Positions 33,715 to 42,077 of a stretch of DNA of 64,000 nt are shown in pieces (position 1 is the stretch's first letter; each line of letters starts with the position of its first letter). The position numbers and the translations under genes were made by a program. Location: positions 24,237-88,236 of the forward strand of contig CAVSUY010000002.1 of NCBI GenBank assembly GCA_963731035.1. The letters are read 5' to 3'. Source of the stretch: JAANXG01 sp963731035. Lineage in GTDB: Bacteria; Pseudomonadota; Gammaproteobacteria; Arenicellales; JAANXG01. A model generated the notes under the pieces. That model was not told where the DNA came from and did not search any database. It saw only the letters and a program-made list of their open reading frames with translations.

Positions 33715-34842
33715 TCATGACGTCCTATCCCGGTCCGGATCTCCGGATCGTTCCGCTTCGTTCTGCCGACCGCGAGGCAGAACAATACAATCCTCAAGGT
33801 GTATATACAACGAAACCGCTTGGCCCACCCGAAGCACATCGCTTCGCGTATTGTCGAGCACCAGAACGTGGCGGCCGGAACTCAGCTTGACGGACACCTG
33901 GCGTTCAGCACCCAGGATCGCAATATCCATCACCCTGCCTTCAAGTCGGTTGCGCTCGTCATCAATCGGTTGGTCCCCGGCATCGATTTCGATCGATTCG
34001 GGGCGAACGCCGATATCGAAGTGTATTTCGACGCAGTGGTTCTGCGGCGGGACGGCGAAAGTCACATCGTCATCGCAGCGGATGCTCCATCGGGATGCAT
34101 CCCGGCTCTCGCATTCCCCGGAAAACCAATTCGAGCGGCCCACGAATTCGGCGACGAATCGATTTCGAGGCCTGGCATACACGGTCTCGGGGGTACCTTC
34201 CTGCTGCAATCGACCCTGCTTCAGCACCAGCACGCGCTCGGCCATGCCCAACGCCTCTTCCTGGTCATGGGTAACGATGATGGTGGTCGAACCCACCACC
34301 CGCAGGATTTCCTTGAGTTCTACTCGGAGCTCGTGACGGAGCTTGGCATCCAGTGCGGACAAGGGCTCGTCCAGCAGGACGACTTCCGGTTCCGTGGCCA
34401 GCGCCCGCGCTAGGGCCACGCGTTGCTGCTGGCCGCCGCTTAGCTGGAAAGGAAACCTCGACTCCATACCGCGGAGCTTGACGAGGTCCAACATTTCACT
34501 CACGCGCTCGTCGAGACGATTTCTCGGCCACCTCCGATATCCCAGTCCGAACGCCACATTCTCACGAACTTTCAAGTGAGGAAACAGCGCGTAGTTCTGG
34601 AAAACTAATCCAACGTTGCGTTCGTACGGGCGACGATCCGACATATCTGCGCCGTTGATTCGAATGCACCCCCCGTCGGGAGTCTCGAAGCCTGCAATGA
34701 GTCTCAACGTTGTAGTCTTACCACAGCCACTCGGACCCAGCAGAGAGATGATCTCTCCGCGATCAACCCGAAAAGACAGATCGTCCACCGCCGCGATAGC
34801 GCCAAAGGATTTGCTGACGTGCTCGACCTCGAGTATTGCCAT
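33715..34842 (-). CDS. Polyamine/opine-type ABC transporter ATP-binding protein (PotA-like)
   Basis: A 375-residue ATPase with Walker A GPSGCGKTT, Q-loop FQNYALFPH, signature LSGGQQQR, Walker B VVLLDEP and His switch VTHDQ, plus a C-terminal TOBE regulatory domain (VRPESIEI). It energises uptake with the two permeases and the binding protein upstream in the same operon. I start at the ATG at 34842, two bases after the permease stop; an upstream ATG would add a non-conserved tail. Confidence 0.93.
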   Translation of the reverse strand: MAILEVEHVSKSFGAIAAVDDLSFRVDRGEIISLLGPSGCGKTTTLRLIAGFETPDGGCIRINGADMSDRRPYERNVGLVFQNYALFPHLKVRENVAFGLGYRRWPRNRLDERVSEMLDLVKLRGMESRFPFQLSGGQQQRVALARALATEPEVVLLDEPLSALDAKLRHELRVELKEILRVVGSTTIIVTHDQEEALGMAERVLVLKQGRLQQEGTPETVYARPRNRFVAEFVGRSNWFSGECESRDASRWSIRCDDDVTFAVPPQNHCVEIHFDIGVRPESIEIDAGDQPIDDERNRLEGRVMDIAILGAERQVSVKLSSGRHVLVLDNTRSDVLRVGQAVSLYIHLEDCIVLPRGRQNEAERSGDPDRDRTS

Positions 34843-34844
34843 TC

Positions 34845-35699
34845 TCAGCCTCCCCGGAGGCCCTGGCCGAGGATACGATTGATTCCCACGCAACGGTCCA
34901 ACGCGAGCATCAGAGCAATATTGGCACCGACGATCAGCAGTGATGCGGCTGCGATGGTCAGATCAAACGATGCCCGCATGTTGCTGATCAGTGCGACCGG
35001 CAACGTGTAGGTCTCCGGATCCGTGAGAAACATGCTGACAGCAACATCATCGAGAGAAACGGCAAGCCCGAAGATCGCGCCGGCAATAATGCCGGTTCGC
35101 GAAAGTGGAAACGTTACCCGCCAGAAGGCCTGACGCTCAGTGGCGCCCAGGCTCATGGCGGCTTCGGGCAGATGCGGATCCAGTCCTGCAAGACTCGCAA
35201 GGGTCGCGCGAATTGCATAGGGGGTGATCAAGATGACGTGACCGCATACCAGCCGTACGAAACCGTCGAATATCCCAATTGTAGCGAGGAACACCAGCAG
35301 CGCGAAGCCTACCACCACGGGCGGCACGATCAGCGGCGCGACAAAGAAACTTGCCAGGAGCGTGGCACGGCGTGTGTGCCGCTCATGAAGATACACCGCA
35401 GCGGCGACTCCGATAGAGACCGCGATGAGTACGGCCAATCCCGACACTTTCAACGAAGTCTTCAGCCCTTCTATGAAATACTGCTGAGAGAAAAAGCGGG
35501 CGAACCACTGGGTTGAGAATGATGGGGGGGGCAGCGGCCCCAGATAAGTCCGGGAATCAAAAGCCATCAAACCGGTGACGCACAGGGGTACGACGAGAAA
35601 CAGTACGACGAGGACGCCAAGCATCAACACGCCGACCCACAGCACGTCGTCCACCAGGCGGTTCATCGCTTCCACCATGGATTTGTCATGACCGGTCAC
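34845..35699 (-). CDS. ABC transporter permease (PotC-like)
   Basis: A 284-residue inner-membrane permease with six TM helices and the EAA loop (EAAMSLGATERQAFWRVTFPL) that contacts the ATPase. Its start overlaps the other permease gene by 14 bases. Together they form the heterodimeric channel of a spermidine/putrescine-type importer. Confidence 0.92.
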   Translation of the reverse strand: MTGHDKSMVEAMNRLVDDVLWVGVLMLGVLVVLFLVVPLCVTGLMAFDSRTYLGPLPPPSFSTQWFARFFSQQYFIEGLKTSLKVSGLAVLIAVSIGVAAAVYLHERHTRRATLLASFFVAPLIVPPVVVGFALLVFLATIGIFDGFVRLVCGHVILITPYAIRATLASLAGLDPHLPEAAMSLGATERQAFWRVTFPLSRTGIIAGAIFGLAVSLDDVAVSMFLTDPETYTLPVALISNMRASFDLTIAAASLLIVGANIALMLALDRCVGINRILGQGLRGG

Positions 35700-36549
35700 C
35701 CCGCTTGGCCGTCATGATCAGGCGGGACATCGCGTAAACGATTACGACGGACACGACGCCGGTCACGATTGATATGCTCGCGCCACTCGGATAGTTCGCT
35801 ATTTCACTGAAACGCGTGTAGATCAGATTGGACAGGAACACTACCCGTCCCTTGCCCAGAATCATCGGTATCACAAAGGCACTTACGCCAAAGCTGAACG
35901 CGAGCAGCGACGACGACAGTATTCCGGGCACCGCCAGAGGTACCGTAATCGCGAGATGCGCACGCCAGGTGGGCGCCCCCAGAGATTGGGCTGCCTCGAC
36001 GAGGTGCCGATTGATGTTTTGATGCGTACCCACGAGAGTCAGGGTGGAGATCGGGATAATAAACTGTAGCAGGCCCGCCGCAACCAACGCCTGGATATAC
36101 ACCCTCCCGTTCGGAGAAATCCCGATCATATTCAGCGCGGGTCTCAAGGGGCTCACGGACCCGAAGCTCAACTCCAGGGAATACGTCTTGACGATAATGG
36201 ATAAGAACATGAAAGTCGCGAGTCCCACCATCGCCGTAACCTTCAACCGCGGCGACAGCTTCCATGCGATCTGATAAGCAATCGGGAACGCCACGGCGAT
36301 GCCGATCGCCGTGGCGGCCAGGCTGATCGATACGGTCTCCACGAACAATTGCAGGAACGAGACATGAAGCAGTTCCGCATAGTTCCTGAGCGTCAGACCG
36401 CCACCGCCGGACACTCCCACTCTGCCAGGAGTAAATACCCGAAAACTCTCTGCGAGCAGCAGCGCCATGGGTGCCGCGAACAATACACCGTACGTGGCGA
36501 GACCAGGCAACAGCAGGAACGCCCCACTTCCAGCCCGGCCTCGCATCAA
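35686..36549 (-). CDS. ABC transporter permease (PotB-like)
   Basis: A 287-residue permease with an N-terminal TM helix, five further helices and the EAA-type loop (EAAQSLGAPTWRAHLAITVPL). It partners the PotC-like permease encoded immediately downstream (overlapping). The longer loop after TM1 is typical of PotB proteins. Confidence 0.92.
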   Translation of the reverse strand: MMRGRAGSGAFLLLPGLATYGVLFAAPMALLLAESFRVFTPGRVGVSGGGGLTLRNYAELLHVSFLQLFVETVSISLAATAIGIAVAFPIAYQIAWKLSPRLKVTAMVGLATFMFLSIIVKTYSLELSFGSVSPLRPALNMIGISPNGRVYIQALVAAGLLQFIIPISTLTLVGTHQNINRHLVEAAQSLGAPTWRAHLAITVPLAVPGILSSSLLAFSFGVSAFVIPMILGKGRVVFLSNLIYTRFSEIANYPSGASISIVTGVVSVVIVYAMSRLIMTAKRGDRS

Positions 36550-36609
36550 TACCTCCCGCCAGGAACGGCTTCCCTGTGATGAACCCGTCCGTCCGGGAAA
36601 GGCCTCAGG

Positions 36610-37680
36610 CTACAGCAAGGGCGCGATCTCGTTCTCCCATCGCTTCGCCCAGGCATCCTGGTTTGCGAGCACCACATTGAAGTCCGGCACGTATACATAT
36701 TTCTTCATCTCGTCCGGCGTGAATACCAAATGCGCCAGTTTGGCGGGGGCAGTGGCTTTTGCATTGAGCGGAGCTTCACCCGCTACCTGAGCATACAGCG
36801 TGTTCATTTCCGGGCTGATGGCGTGGTTGATGAACGCCATGGTCGCCTCCGTGTTCGGCCGATTTTTCAGCACAGCGAACCCGCTTTGATACAGAAACGT
36901 CGGAAATCCCGGCGACTTGGTCAGGCGCGTTACATCGAAATGCGCGGCAACTGTCGTCCAGCCGGGTTCGGCGAAGAATCCGACGGAGGTTTCGCCGGAT
37001 GTCAGCGAGTTCGTGAAATCGCTGTCCGTCACCGCGACCCGGCCGATGTTACCGGAGCGCGCCAGCTTCGTCATCAGCTTCCAGCCAGGTTCCATGTTGT
37101 TCTCGTCACCACCGCCATGGAGAGCCAGTGCTACTATCTGCAGCATCATGTTCTGCGTCGGTCCGGGCCAGCAGATCTGCCGCTTCAGCTTTTCATTGAA
37201 AAGGTCGTCGATACTCGCGATCGGCATGGGCGACGTATCCGTTCTATAACCGAAGTAGATACCTCCCACCGCTCTGGGCACGGCTCGCCACGCCCCCTGC
37301 TTGTCCTTGATAATCATCGACTCGGGAATATCCGCGAGGTTCGGGATTTGCGCGACCGAGACCGGGACAAGCCAGTCCTCACTCACCATCGTATTGAAGG
37401 AGCCCTCCCAGCCCGCCACATAGTCATACGCGGGGTTTGGCCAACTTGCCTTGATCTTGGGAAGAATCGATCCGGAGCCTCCTTGAAACAAGACCCAATT
37501 CACATCCACCCCGCTTTGCGCGGCTGCGATCTGCTTCATGGCCTTAATAACATCACCGCCCCATTCGACGGCCGTAATTGACGTCTTCGCGGCAGCGATC
37601 TCGGGCCATGACACAGCACCGAAAGCAGTCAAGCTTGCAGCGGTTCCCAGAAACCGCCTTCTCGACCATTGATTAGTCAT
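36610..37680 (-). CDS. Periplasmic substrate-binding protein (PotD/solute-binding family 1), Tat signal
   Basis: A 356-residue binding protein. The N-terminus WSRRRFLGTAASLTAFGAV is a twin-arginine signal with cleavage near EIAAA. The mature protein has the two-lobed polyamine-binding-type fold (VNWVLFQGGSGSILPKIKASW; TEATMAFINHAISPEMN). It delivers a small, probably cationic organic substrate to the permeases. Export by Tat instead of Sec is less usual for the family. It is separated from the M24 gene by 47 bases, on the same strand. Confidence 0.9.
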   Translation of the reverse strand: MTNQWSRRRFLGTAASLTAFGAVSWPEIAAAKTSITAVEWGGDVIKAMKQIAAAQSGVDVNWVLFQGGSGSILPKIKASWPNPAYDYVAGWEGSFNTMVSEDWLVPVSVAQIPNLADIPESMIIKDKQGAWRAVPRAVGGIYFGYRTDTSPMPIASIDDLFNEKLKRQICWPGPTQNMMLQIVALALHGGGDENNMEPGWKLMTKLARSGNIGRVAVTDSDFTNSLTSGETSVGFFAEPGWTTVAAHFDVTRLTKSPGFPTFLYQSGFAVLKNRPNTEATMAFINHAISPEMNTLYAQVAGEAPLNAKATAPAKLAHLVFTPDEMKKYVYVPDFNVVLANQDAWAKRWENEIAPLL

Positions 37681-37727
37681 CGTTCAACCTCCTCTTCTCT
37701 CGGGCACGACGCCCGGGTTGGCAGCGG

Positions 37728-38918
37728 TTAGACAACAGGCAATTCCGGCGGAGCGGGCTCGGTCAAGTATTCCCATCCCGTCGGCGTGACGTGCACGCTG
37801 TCCTCGATTTCGATCCCCCACTTTCCGGTAATGTATACGGCCGGTTCGATTGACAGGCAGAAACCGGCTTCGATAACCGTATCGTCCCCTTCCTTCAAAT
37901 CCGGGGCCTCGGCGTAGAGCAGTCCTACTCCCCGCCCCAGGCGATGTTCGATGTATCGGCCGTAACCGGCTGCGTGAATGAACTCACGCACAATGCGGTC
38001 AAGATAGCTTCCAGTCACACCCGGCTTGAGTTCCGAGAAGGCGAGCTGCTGTGCGTCCCAGAGCATCTTGTAGACGTCGCGCATTTCCTGAGTGGCCGTC
38101 CCGATCGCCATGTTCCTGGCAAAACCGACCTTGTAGCCCTTGAACTGGTTGGTCAGGCAAAAGCACATTGCCACCATGTCTCCGTGATGAAGCTCGTTGG
38201 TCGACCCACGACCGTGGGAGATGGAGGATCGTTCCCCGGCCTGGATGAGCTGCACCCCATCTACGATCGGGGAGTGGTGCCTGTCTTCCTCGGGTGACAT
38301 GAAGGCCGCTGCGGTTCGCGTGGCGGCCTGTCGCGCCGCCTGCCCGATCTCGTACTCGGAGATGCCGGCCCGCGCCGCTTCCATGGAAGCGTGCCATCCG
38401 GAGCAGGCGACCTGCCCTGCCTTCCTCAGCAGATCGACCTCGAAACCGGACTTGACCATCCTGCATTGCTTGAAGACGGCGCCCGCATTCTGCAGCTTCA
38501 CGTTCGGGAGCTTGTCGGCGATGCGGGCGTATTCCGCGACGGGGACAAAGTCCTCTTCGATCCCGATTACGCCCCGATCCAGGTGTTGGTCACGTACTAC
38601 CTCGTGGATCAAGTCGTAAGGGTTCTGATGCCGCGACTCTTCCGGGAATTCAGTGTAGTAGCGAACGTCATCGATCCAGCTCGTCTTAACGGCGTATTCG
38701 TACTCGTTCTTGGACACCATAAACGTACATTCGCCGTCCACGGGTATGAGCACTGCTTCTACGCGAATGGGTACGTACTCCCAGAATCCACTGACATACC
38801 ACACGTTCAAAGGCTGCATCACCAGCAGTCCGTCAAGCGCAGTTCGGCGCATCCCCTCCCGAATTCGTTCCACACGATTCCGGTATTCCTCGACAACGCG
38901 GGGCGACTGCTGTGACAT
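37728..38918 (-). CDS. M24B (creatinase/Xaa-Pro-like) hydrolase lacking metal ligands
   Basis: A 396-residue pita-bread-fold protein with an N-terminal creatinase-type domain and a C-terminal M24 domain. At the five metal-ligand positions the usual Asp, Asp and His are Cys252 (GDMVAMC), Gly265 (YKVGF) and Arg329 (LGRGVG); only Glu358 (SIEPAVY) and a Glu near 372 remain. Metal-free M24 members such as creatinase and the ectoine hydrolase DoeA use a His, which could be His235 (ISHGRG) here. So it probably hydrolyses a C-N bond of a guanidino, imino or cyclic amide compound, not a peptide. The ATG at 38918 has an ideal GAGGAG site. It is the first gene of the transporter operon. Confidence 0.85.
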   Translation of the reverse strand: MSQQSPRVVEEYRNRVERIREGMRRTALDGLLVMQPLNVWYVSGFWEYVPIRVEAVLIPVDGECTFMVSKNEYEYAVKTSWIDDVRYYTEFPEESRHQNPYDLIHEVVRDQHLDRGVIGIEEDFVPVAEYARIADKLPNVKLQNAGAVFKQCRMVKSGFEVDLLRKAGQVACSGWHASMEAARAGISEYEIGQAARQAATRTAAAFMSPEEDRHHSPIVDGVQLIQAGERSSISHGRGSTNELHHGDMVAMCFCLTNQFKGYKVGFARNMAIGTATQEMRDVYKMLWDAQQLAFSELKPGVTGSYLDRIVREFIHAAGYGRYIEHRLGRGVGLLYAEAPDLKEGDDTVIEAGFCLSIEPAVYITGKWGIEIEDSVHVTPTGWEYLTEPAPPELPVV

Positions 38919-38956
38919 GACTTGCTCCTCAGAGTGTTGGGGACGCGCGACCGCCA

Positions 38957-38971
38957 ATCAACTATGTTGAT
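38957..38971. promoter_or_regulatory. Palindrome ATCAAC-N3-GTTGAT in front of the M24 operon
   Basis: A perfect 6-bp inverted repeat lies 39-53 bases upstream of the M24 start codon. It shares the ATCAA/TTGAT half-site with the palindrome near the divergent LysR gene, so both may bind the same LysR-type regulator. Confidence 0.5.
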
Positions 38972-39099
38972 GATGAGCGCCGATTCGGCTCATACTTTCA
39001 TGAGCCACAAGTGGAATCCGAAGACGGCTTAACCTGCTTGTTTCCAATAGGTTGTCATGCCAGACTATTCATATCCAACGAATCTTTGTGATCCTGATC

Positions 39100-39116
39100 C
39101 ATCAACGTTTTTGATG
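39100..39116. promoter_or_regulatory. Palindrome CATCAA-N5-TTGATG in front of the LysR gene
   Basis: A perfect 6-bp inverted repeat lies 8-24 bases before the LysR start codon, where binding would block transcription or translation start. It is a likely autoregulatory site. Confidence 0.5.
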
Positions 39117-39123
39117 ATATATC

Positions 39124-40023
39124 GTGTCCCATCCCGACCCCGATTTACTTCGCACCTACGTCACGATTCTCGATACGGGGAGCTTCACTGCCGCTGCACG
39201 CAAAGTGCACCGGACGCAATCGGCGGTCAGTATGCAGATGCGCCGTTTGGAGTCTCTACTCGGCAGCGAACTGTTCGAGCGCGCGAGCAGAAAAGTGAAG
39301 CTGACGCCCGACGGGGAGATATTTCTGGACCATGCCCGCCGGATCCTGCGTCAGTATGACGATGCCCTCAGTGCCCTGAACCAGGATGATCTCGGCAGCG
39401 AGATCACAATCGGAGTACCCGATGATTACGCCTTGACGTTCCTGCCAGAGATCCTGGACCGCTTGATTCAAGTCTTCCCCTCTCTGCGATTAACGATCGT
39501 CTGCGAGCCTTCACGTCGATTGAGCAACTTGATCAATGAAGGCTCGATCGATATCGCGCTGTTGACCGAGGGAGAAGGCATATGCGGCGGTGTTGTCTTG
39601 CACCGGGAGGAGATTGTCTGGGTGACCTCCGCGCGCCACAAGGCCCACGAGAGAAATCCGGTGCCGCTGGCTGTGTTCCATTCCGGCGATGTCTATCGGC
39701 GGTCGGCGATACAGTACCTCGAAGAACACGGCCGACATGCCCGCATTGTCGTGTCCAGCTTGGGTTTTGTCGGAATCAATGCCGCGCTGGAGGCCGGCAT
39801 AGCTGTCGCAGTAATCGCGCGCAGCAACGTCCGACCGGGGCTTCGCATACTGACTCCCGCGGAGGGCTTTCCTCAACTTCCCCGGTTAGGCGTCATTCTG
39901 CAGCGATCGGAGCGCGAGCCGAATACCCTGCTCGACCACGTTGTTGAACATATCGTGACGCAGCAGTACACCTTCGCGAACGGCGAGTTGGATGGGTCTA
40001 CAACGACCAGCCGCCGTCGATGA
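39124..40023 (+). CDS. LysR-family transcriptional regulator
   Basis: A 299-residue LysR regulator. The N-terminal HTH (LLRTYVTILDTGSFTAAARKVHRTQSAVSMQMRRLE) is canonical; the C-terminal effector domain contains EPSRRLSNLINEGSIDIALLTEG. It is divergent from the M24-transporter operon, and paired palindromes lie between them, so it most likely controls that operon. The start is GTG at 39124. Its end overlaps the convergent SDR gene by 26 bases. Confidence 0.92.
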   Translation: MSHPDPDLLRTYVTILDTGSFTAAARKVHRTQSAVSMQMRRLESLLGSELFERASRKVKLTPDGEIFLDHARRILRQYDDALSALNQDDLGSEITIGVPDDYALTFLPEILDRLIQVFPSLRLTIVCEPSRRLSNLINEGSIDIALLTEGEGICGGVVLHREEIVWVTSARHKAHERNPVPLAVFHSGDVYRRSAIQYLEEHGRHARIVVSSLGFVGINAALEAGIAVAVIARSNVRPGLRILTPAEGFPQLPRLGVILQRSEREPNTLLDHVVEHIVTQQYTFANGELDGSTTTSRRR

Positions 40024-40735
40024 TATGCGTCTGACCGGTCACGAAAGCGGACTCGTCGCTCGCGAGGTAAACGACCAGCTCCGCCACCTCCTCCGCCGTC
40101 GCCATGCGGCCCATGGGCGCGCGGGCGATGAACGCCTCGCGGGCCGCTTCGTAGTCGCCCTGGGCCCGCATGCGGCCGCGCAGTGAAGGCGTATCCACGG
40201 ACCCGGGGCAGACCGCGTTGCATCGTATGCCCCTGCCGATGAAATCCGCCGCAACGGTCTTGGTCAGTCCGATTACGGCGCCCTTGGTGGCGCTGTACAC
40301 GCAACGGTTCACGGTTCCTTTGATGCTGGAGGCCACGGAGGCCATGTTGACGATCGAGCCGCCGCCCTTGTCCAGCATGGCGGGCAGGAAGGCGCGGATG
40401 ATGCGAAAATGTGCCTTGACGTTGAGGTCGAAGGAGAAATCGAAGTCCTCGTCGGCAGCGTCGAGGATGGTGCCGTGGTGAACGAAACCCGTGCAATTGA
40501 ACAGGACATCCGGTGGCCCCACCCGCTCCACCGCGCGGGTGATGGCATCGGCGTCCTGGGCGTCCATGACGAATGCGGTAATATTGGGCGACTCTTCGCT
40601 CAACAACTCGAGGGCCGGCTCGTCCACGTCGGTAGCGAAGACCCGGGCGCCTTCGCGGGCCATCGCCAGCGCCGAGGCGCGTCCGATGCCGGCGCCGGCA
40701 GCGGTCGCGAATGCCGTCTTGTCTTTCAATCGCAT
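39998..40735 (-). CDS. Short-chain dehydrogenase (DHRS6/BDH2-like)
   Basis: A 245-residue classical SDR with N-terminal AAGAGIGRA cofactor motif, GFVHHGTILD, the catalytic Ser in NMASVASS and YSATK (Tyr, Lys). The C-terminus GQTHIIDGGWSL and the VNRCVYSATKGAVIGLTK segment resemble cytosolic type-2 3-hydroxybutyrate dehydrogenase (DHRS6) and bacterial 2-keto-3-deoxy-L-fuconate dehydrogenases. NAD-dependent oxidation of a hydroxy acid is likely; substrate unknown. It is tail-to-tail with the LysR gene. Confidence 0.9.
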   Translation of the reverse strand: MRLKDKTAFATAAGAGIGRASALAMAREGARVFATDVDEPALELLSEESPNITAFVMDAQDADAITRAVERVGPPDVLFNCTGFVHHGTILDAADEDFDFSFDLNVKAHFRIIRAFLPAMLDKGGGSIVNMASVASSIKGTVNRCVYSATKGAVIGLTKTVAADFIGRGIRCNAVCPGSVDTPSLRGRMRAQGDYEAAREAFIARAPMGRMATAEEVAELVVYLASDESAFVTGQTHIIDGGWSL

Positions 40736-40817
40736 ATCGGATTCGCCCGTAAATGAATCAATGGGTCCATCGAATAGTCGGCATCATGTCCGATGCCGTC
40801 AAGTGTGAGTTGCACGA

Positions 40818-42077
40818 ATGACACAGAAGTCCATACGGAATCGGCGCGGATCGAGGAACGCTCCCATACTGTCTCCGGGCGCGAACATCGCGGTGATCGG
40901 TGCGGGAATCGTGGGCACCTGCTGCGCGGCAGAGCTGTGCGAGCGCGGCTACCGCGTCACCCTCTTCGACCGCGGCGCTCCGGGCCAGGAAGGCGCATCA
41001 CAGGGAAACGCCGGCCAGATCGTCCCGTCCCTGATCCTGCCGGTCGGGTACCCGGGAATCGCGCGCCACGCGCTCGGGATGCTTCTCGATCCCCACAGTC
41101 CCCTGTCGATCCCTCCTTCCTACATGCCTCGTCTTCTTCCATGGCTCATGCGTTTTCTCGCCGCCAGTCGGCGCCGGAACTATCAGCGTGGTATCGAATC
41201 ATTGGCAAGCCTGAACGCCCGCGCCCTGGAGGCAACGCGTGATCTCTATCGACGCGCGGACCTTCTGTCCTCTCTGAGACGCACCGGGGCACTGTATCTG
41301 TACGAGTCCGCCGGATCCCTCGCCAGGGCGGGCAGGGACTGGGCCGTCAAGGGGCGTCATGGCTATGATCACGAATTCATCGGGCCGGATCGGATCCAGG
41401 CCATGGAGCCGGCCCTCGCCAGGGCCTTCATGGGCGCCGTATTCGAGAAAAGCCTCTCCCATGTCGCCGATCCCCTGGGAATCGTGGAGGGTGTCTTCCG
41501 CTACGCGGCGTCCCGCGGGACGGTGCTGCACCAGGGCGAAGCCCGGATCGGTGAATTGTCTTCCGAAGGCATCGTGGTCCACACGGCGGATGGCGCACGA
41601 TACAGCTTCGACGGACTCGTGATCGCCGCCGGCGCCTGGTCCGGGAGCCTGCTCAAGCAGATCGGCGACGATATCCTGCTGGAATCGGAACGTGGCTACA
41701 ACACCACCATCGAGCGACCGGGAGTGGAGATCCGGCACTGCCTGGTGTTCGTCGACAGGGGTTTCGTCGCCTCACCGCTGGCTCCCGGGCTGCGCATCGG
41801 CGGCTGTGTGGAGCTTGCCGGGTTGGACGCACCGCCGAATCCGAGACGCATTGAGCGCATACTGGAAGTCGCCCGGCGATTCATACCAGAGCTGGACGAC
41901 AGCGGCGGCCGCACGTGGATGGGCCATCGCCCGGCAACTCCTGATTCCGTACCCGTAATCCGTCCCTCGAGCTCGGACGAACGCATCGTCTACGCATTCG
42001 GCCACGGCCACCTGGGATTGACCCAGGGCCCGTTAACCGGCCGGATGGTGGCGGAGCTGTTCTCGGGCGCCTCCTAA
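40818..42077 (+). CDS. DadA-like FAD-dependent D-amino acid dehydrogenase/oxidoreductase
   Basis: A 419-residue DAO-fold flavoprotein with VIGAGIVGTCCAAELCERG near the N-terminus (GxGxxG), the second FAD contact QEGASQGNAGQI, and C-terminal MGHRPATPDSVPVI...FGHGHLGLTQGP. DadA-type enzymes oxidise D-amino acids or other amines (including hydroxyproline) to keto or imino acids and pass electrons to the respiratory chain. It is divergent from the SDR gene and convergent with the Fe-ADH. The N-terminus before residue 20 is Arg-rich, so a later start is possible. Confidence 0.87.
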   Translation: MTQKSIRNRRGSRNAPILSPGANIAVIGAGIVGTCCAAELCERGYRVTLFDRGAPGQEGASQGNAGQIVPSLILPVGYPGIARHALGMLLDPHSPLSIPPSYMPRLLPWLMRFLAASRRRNYQRGIESLASLNARALEATRDLYRRADLLSSLRRTGALYLYESAGSLARAGRDWAVKGRHGYDHEFIGPDRIQAMEPALARAFMGAVFEKSLSHVADPLGIVEGVFRYAASRGTVLHQGEARIGELSSEGIVVHTADGARYSFDGLVIAAGAWSGSLLKQIGDDILLESERGYNTTIERPGVEIRHCLVFVDRGFVASPLAPGLRIGGCVELAGLDAPPNPRRIERILEVARRFIPELDDSGGRTWMGHRPATPDSVPVIRPSSSDERIVYAFGHGHLGLTQGPLTGRMVAELFSGAS

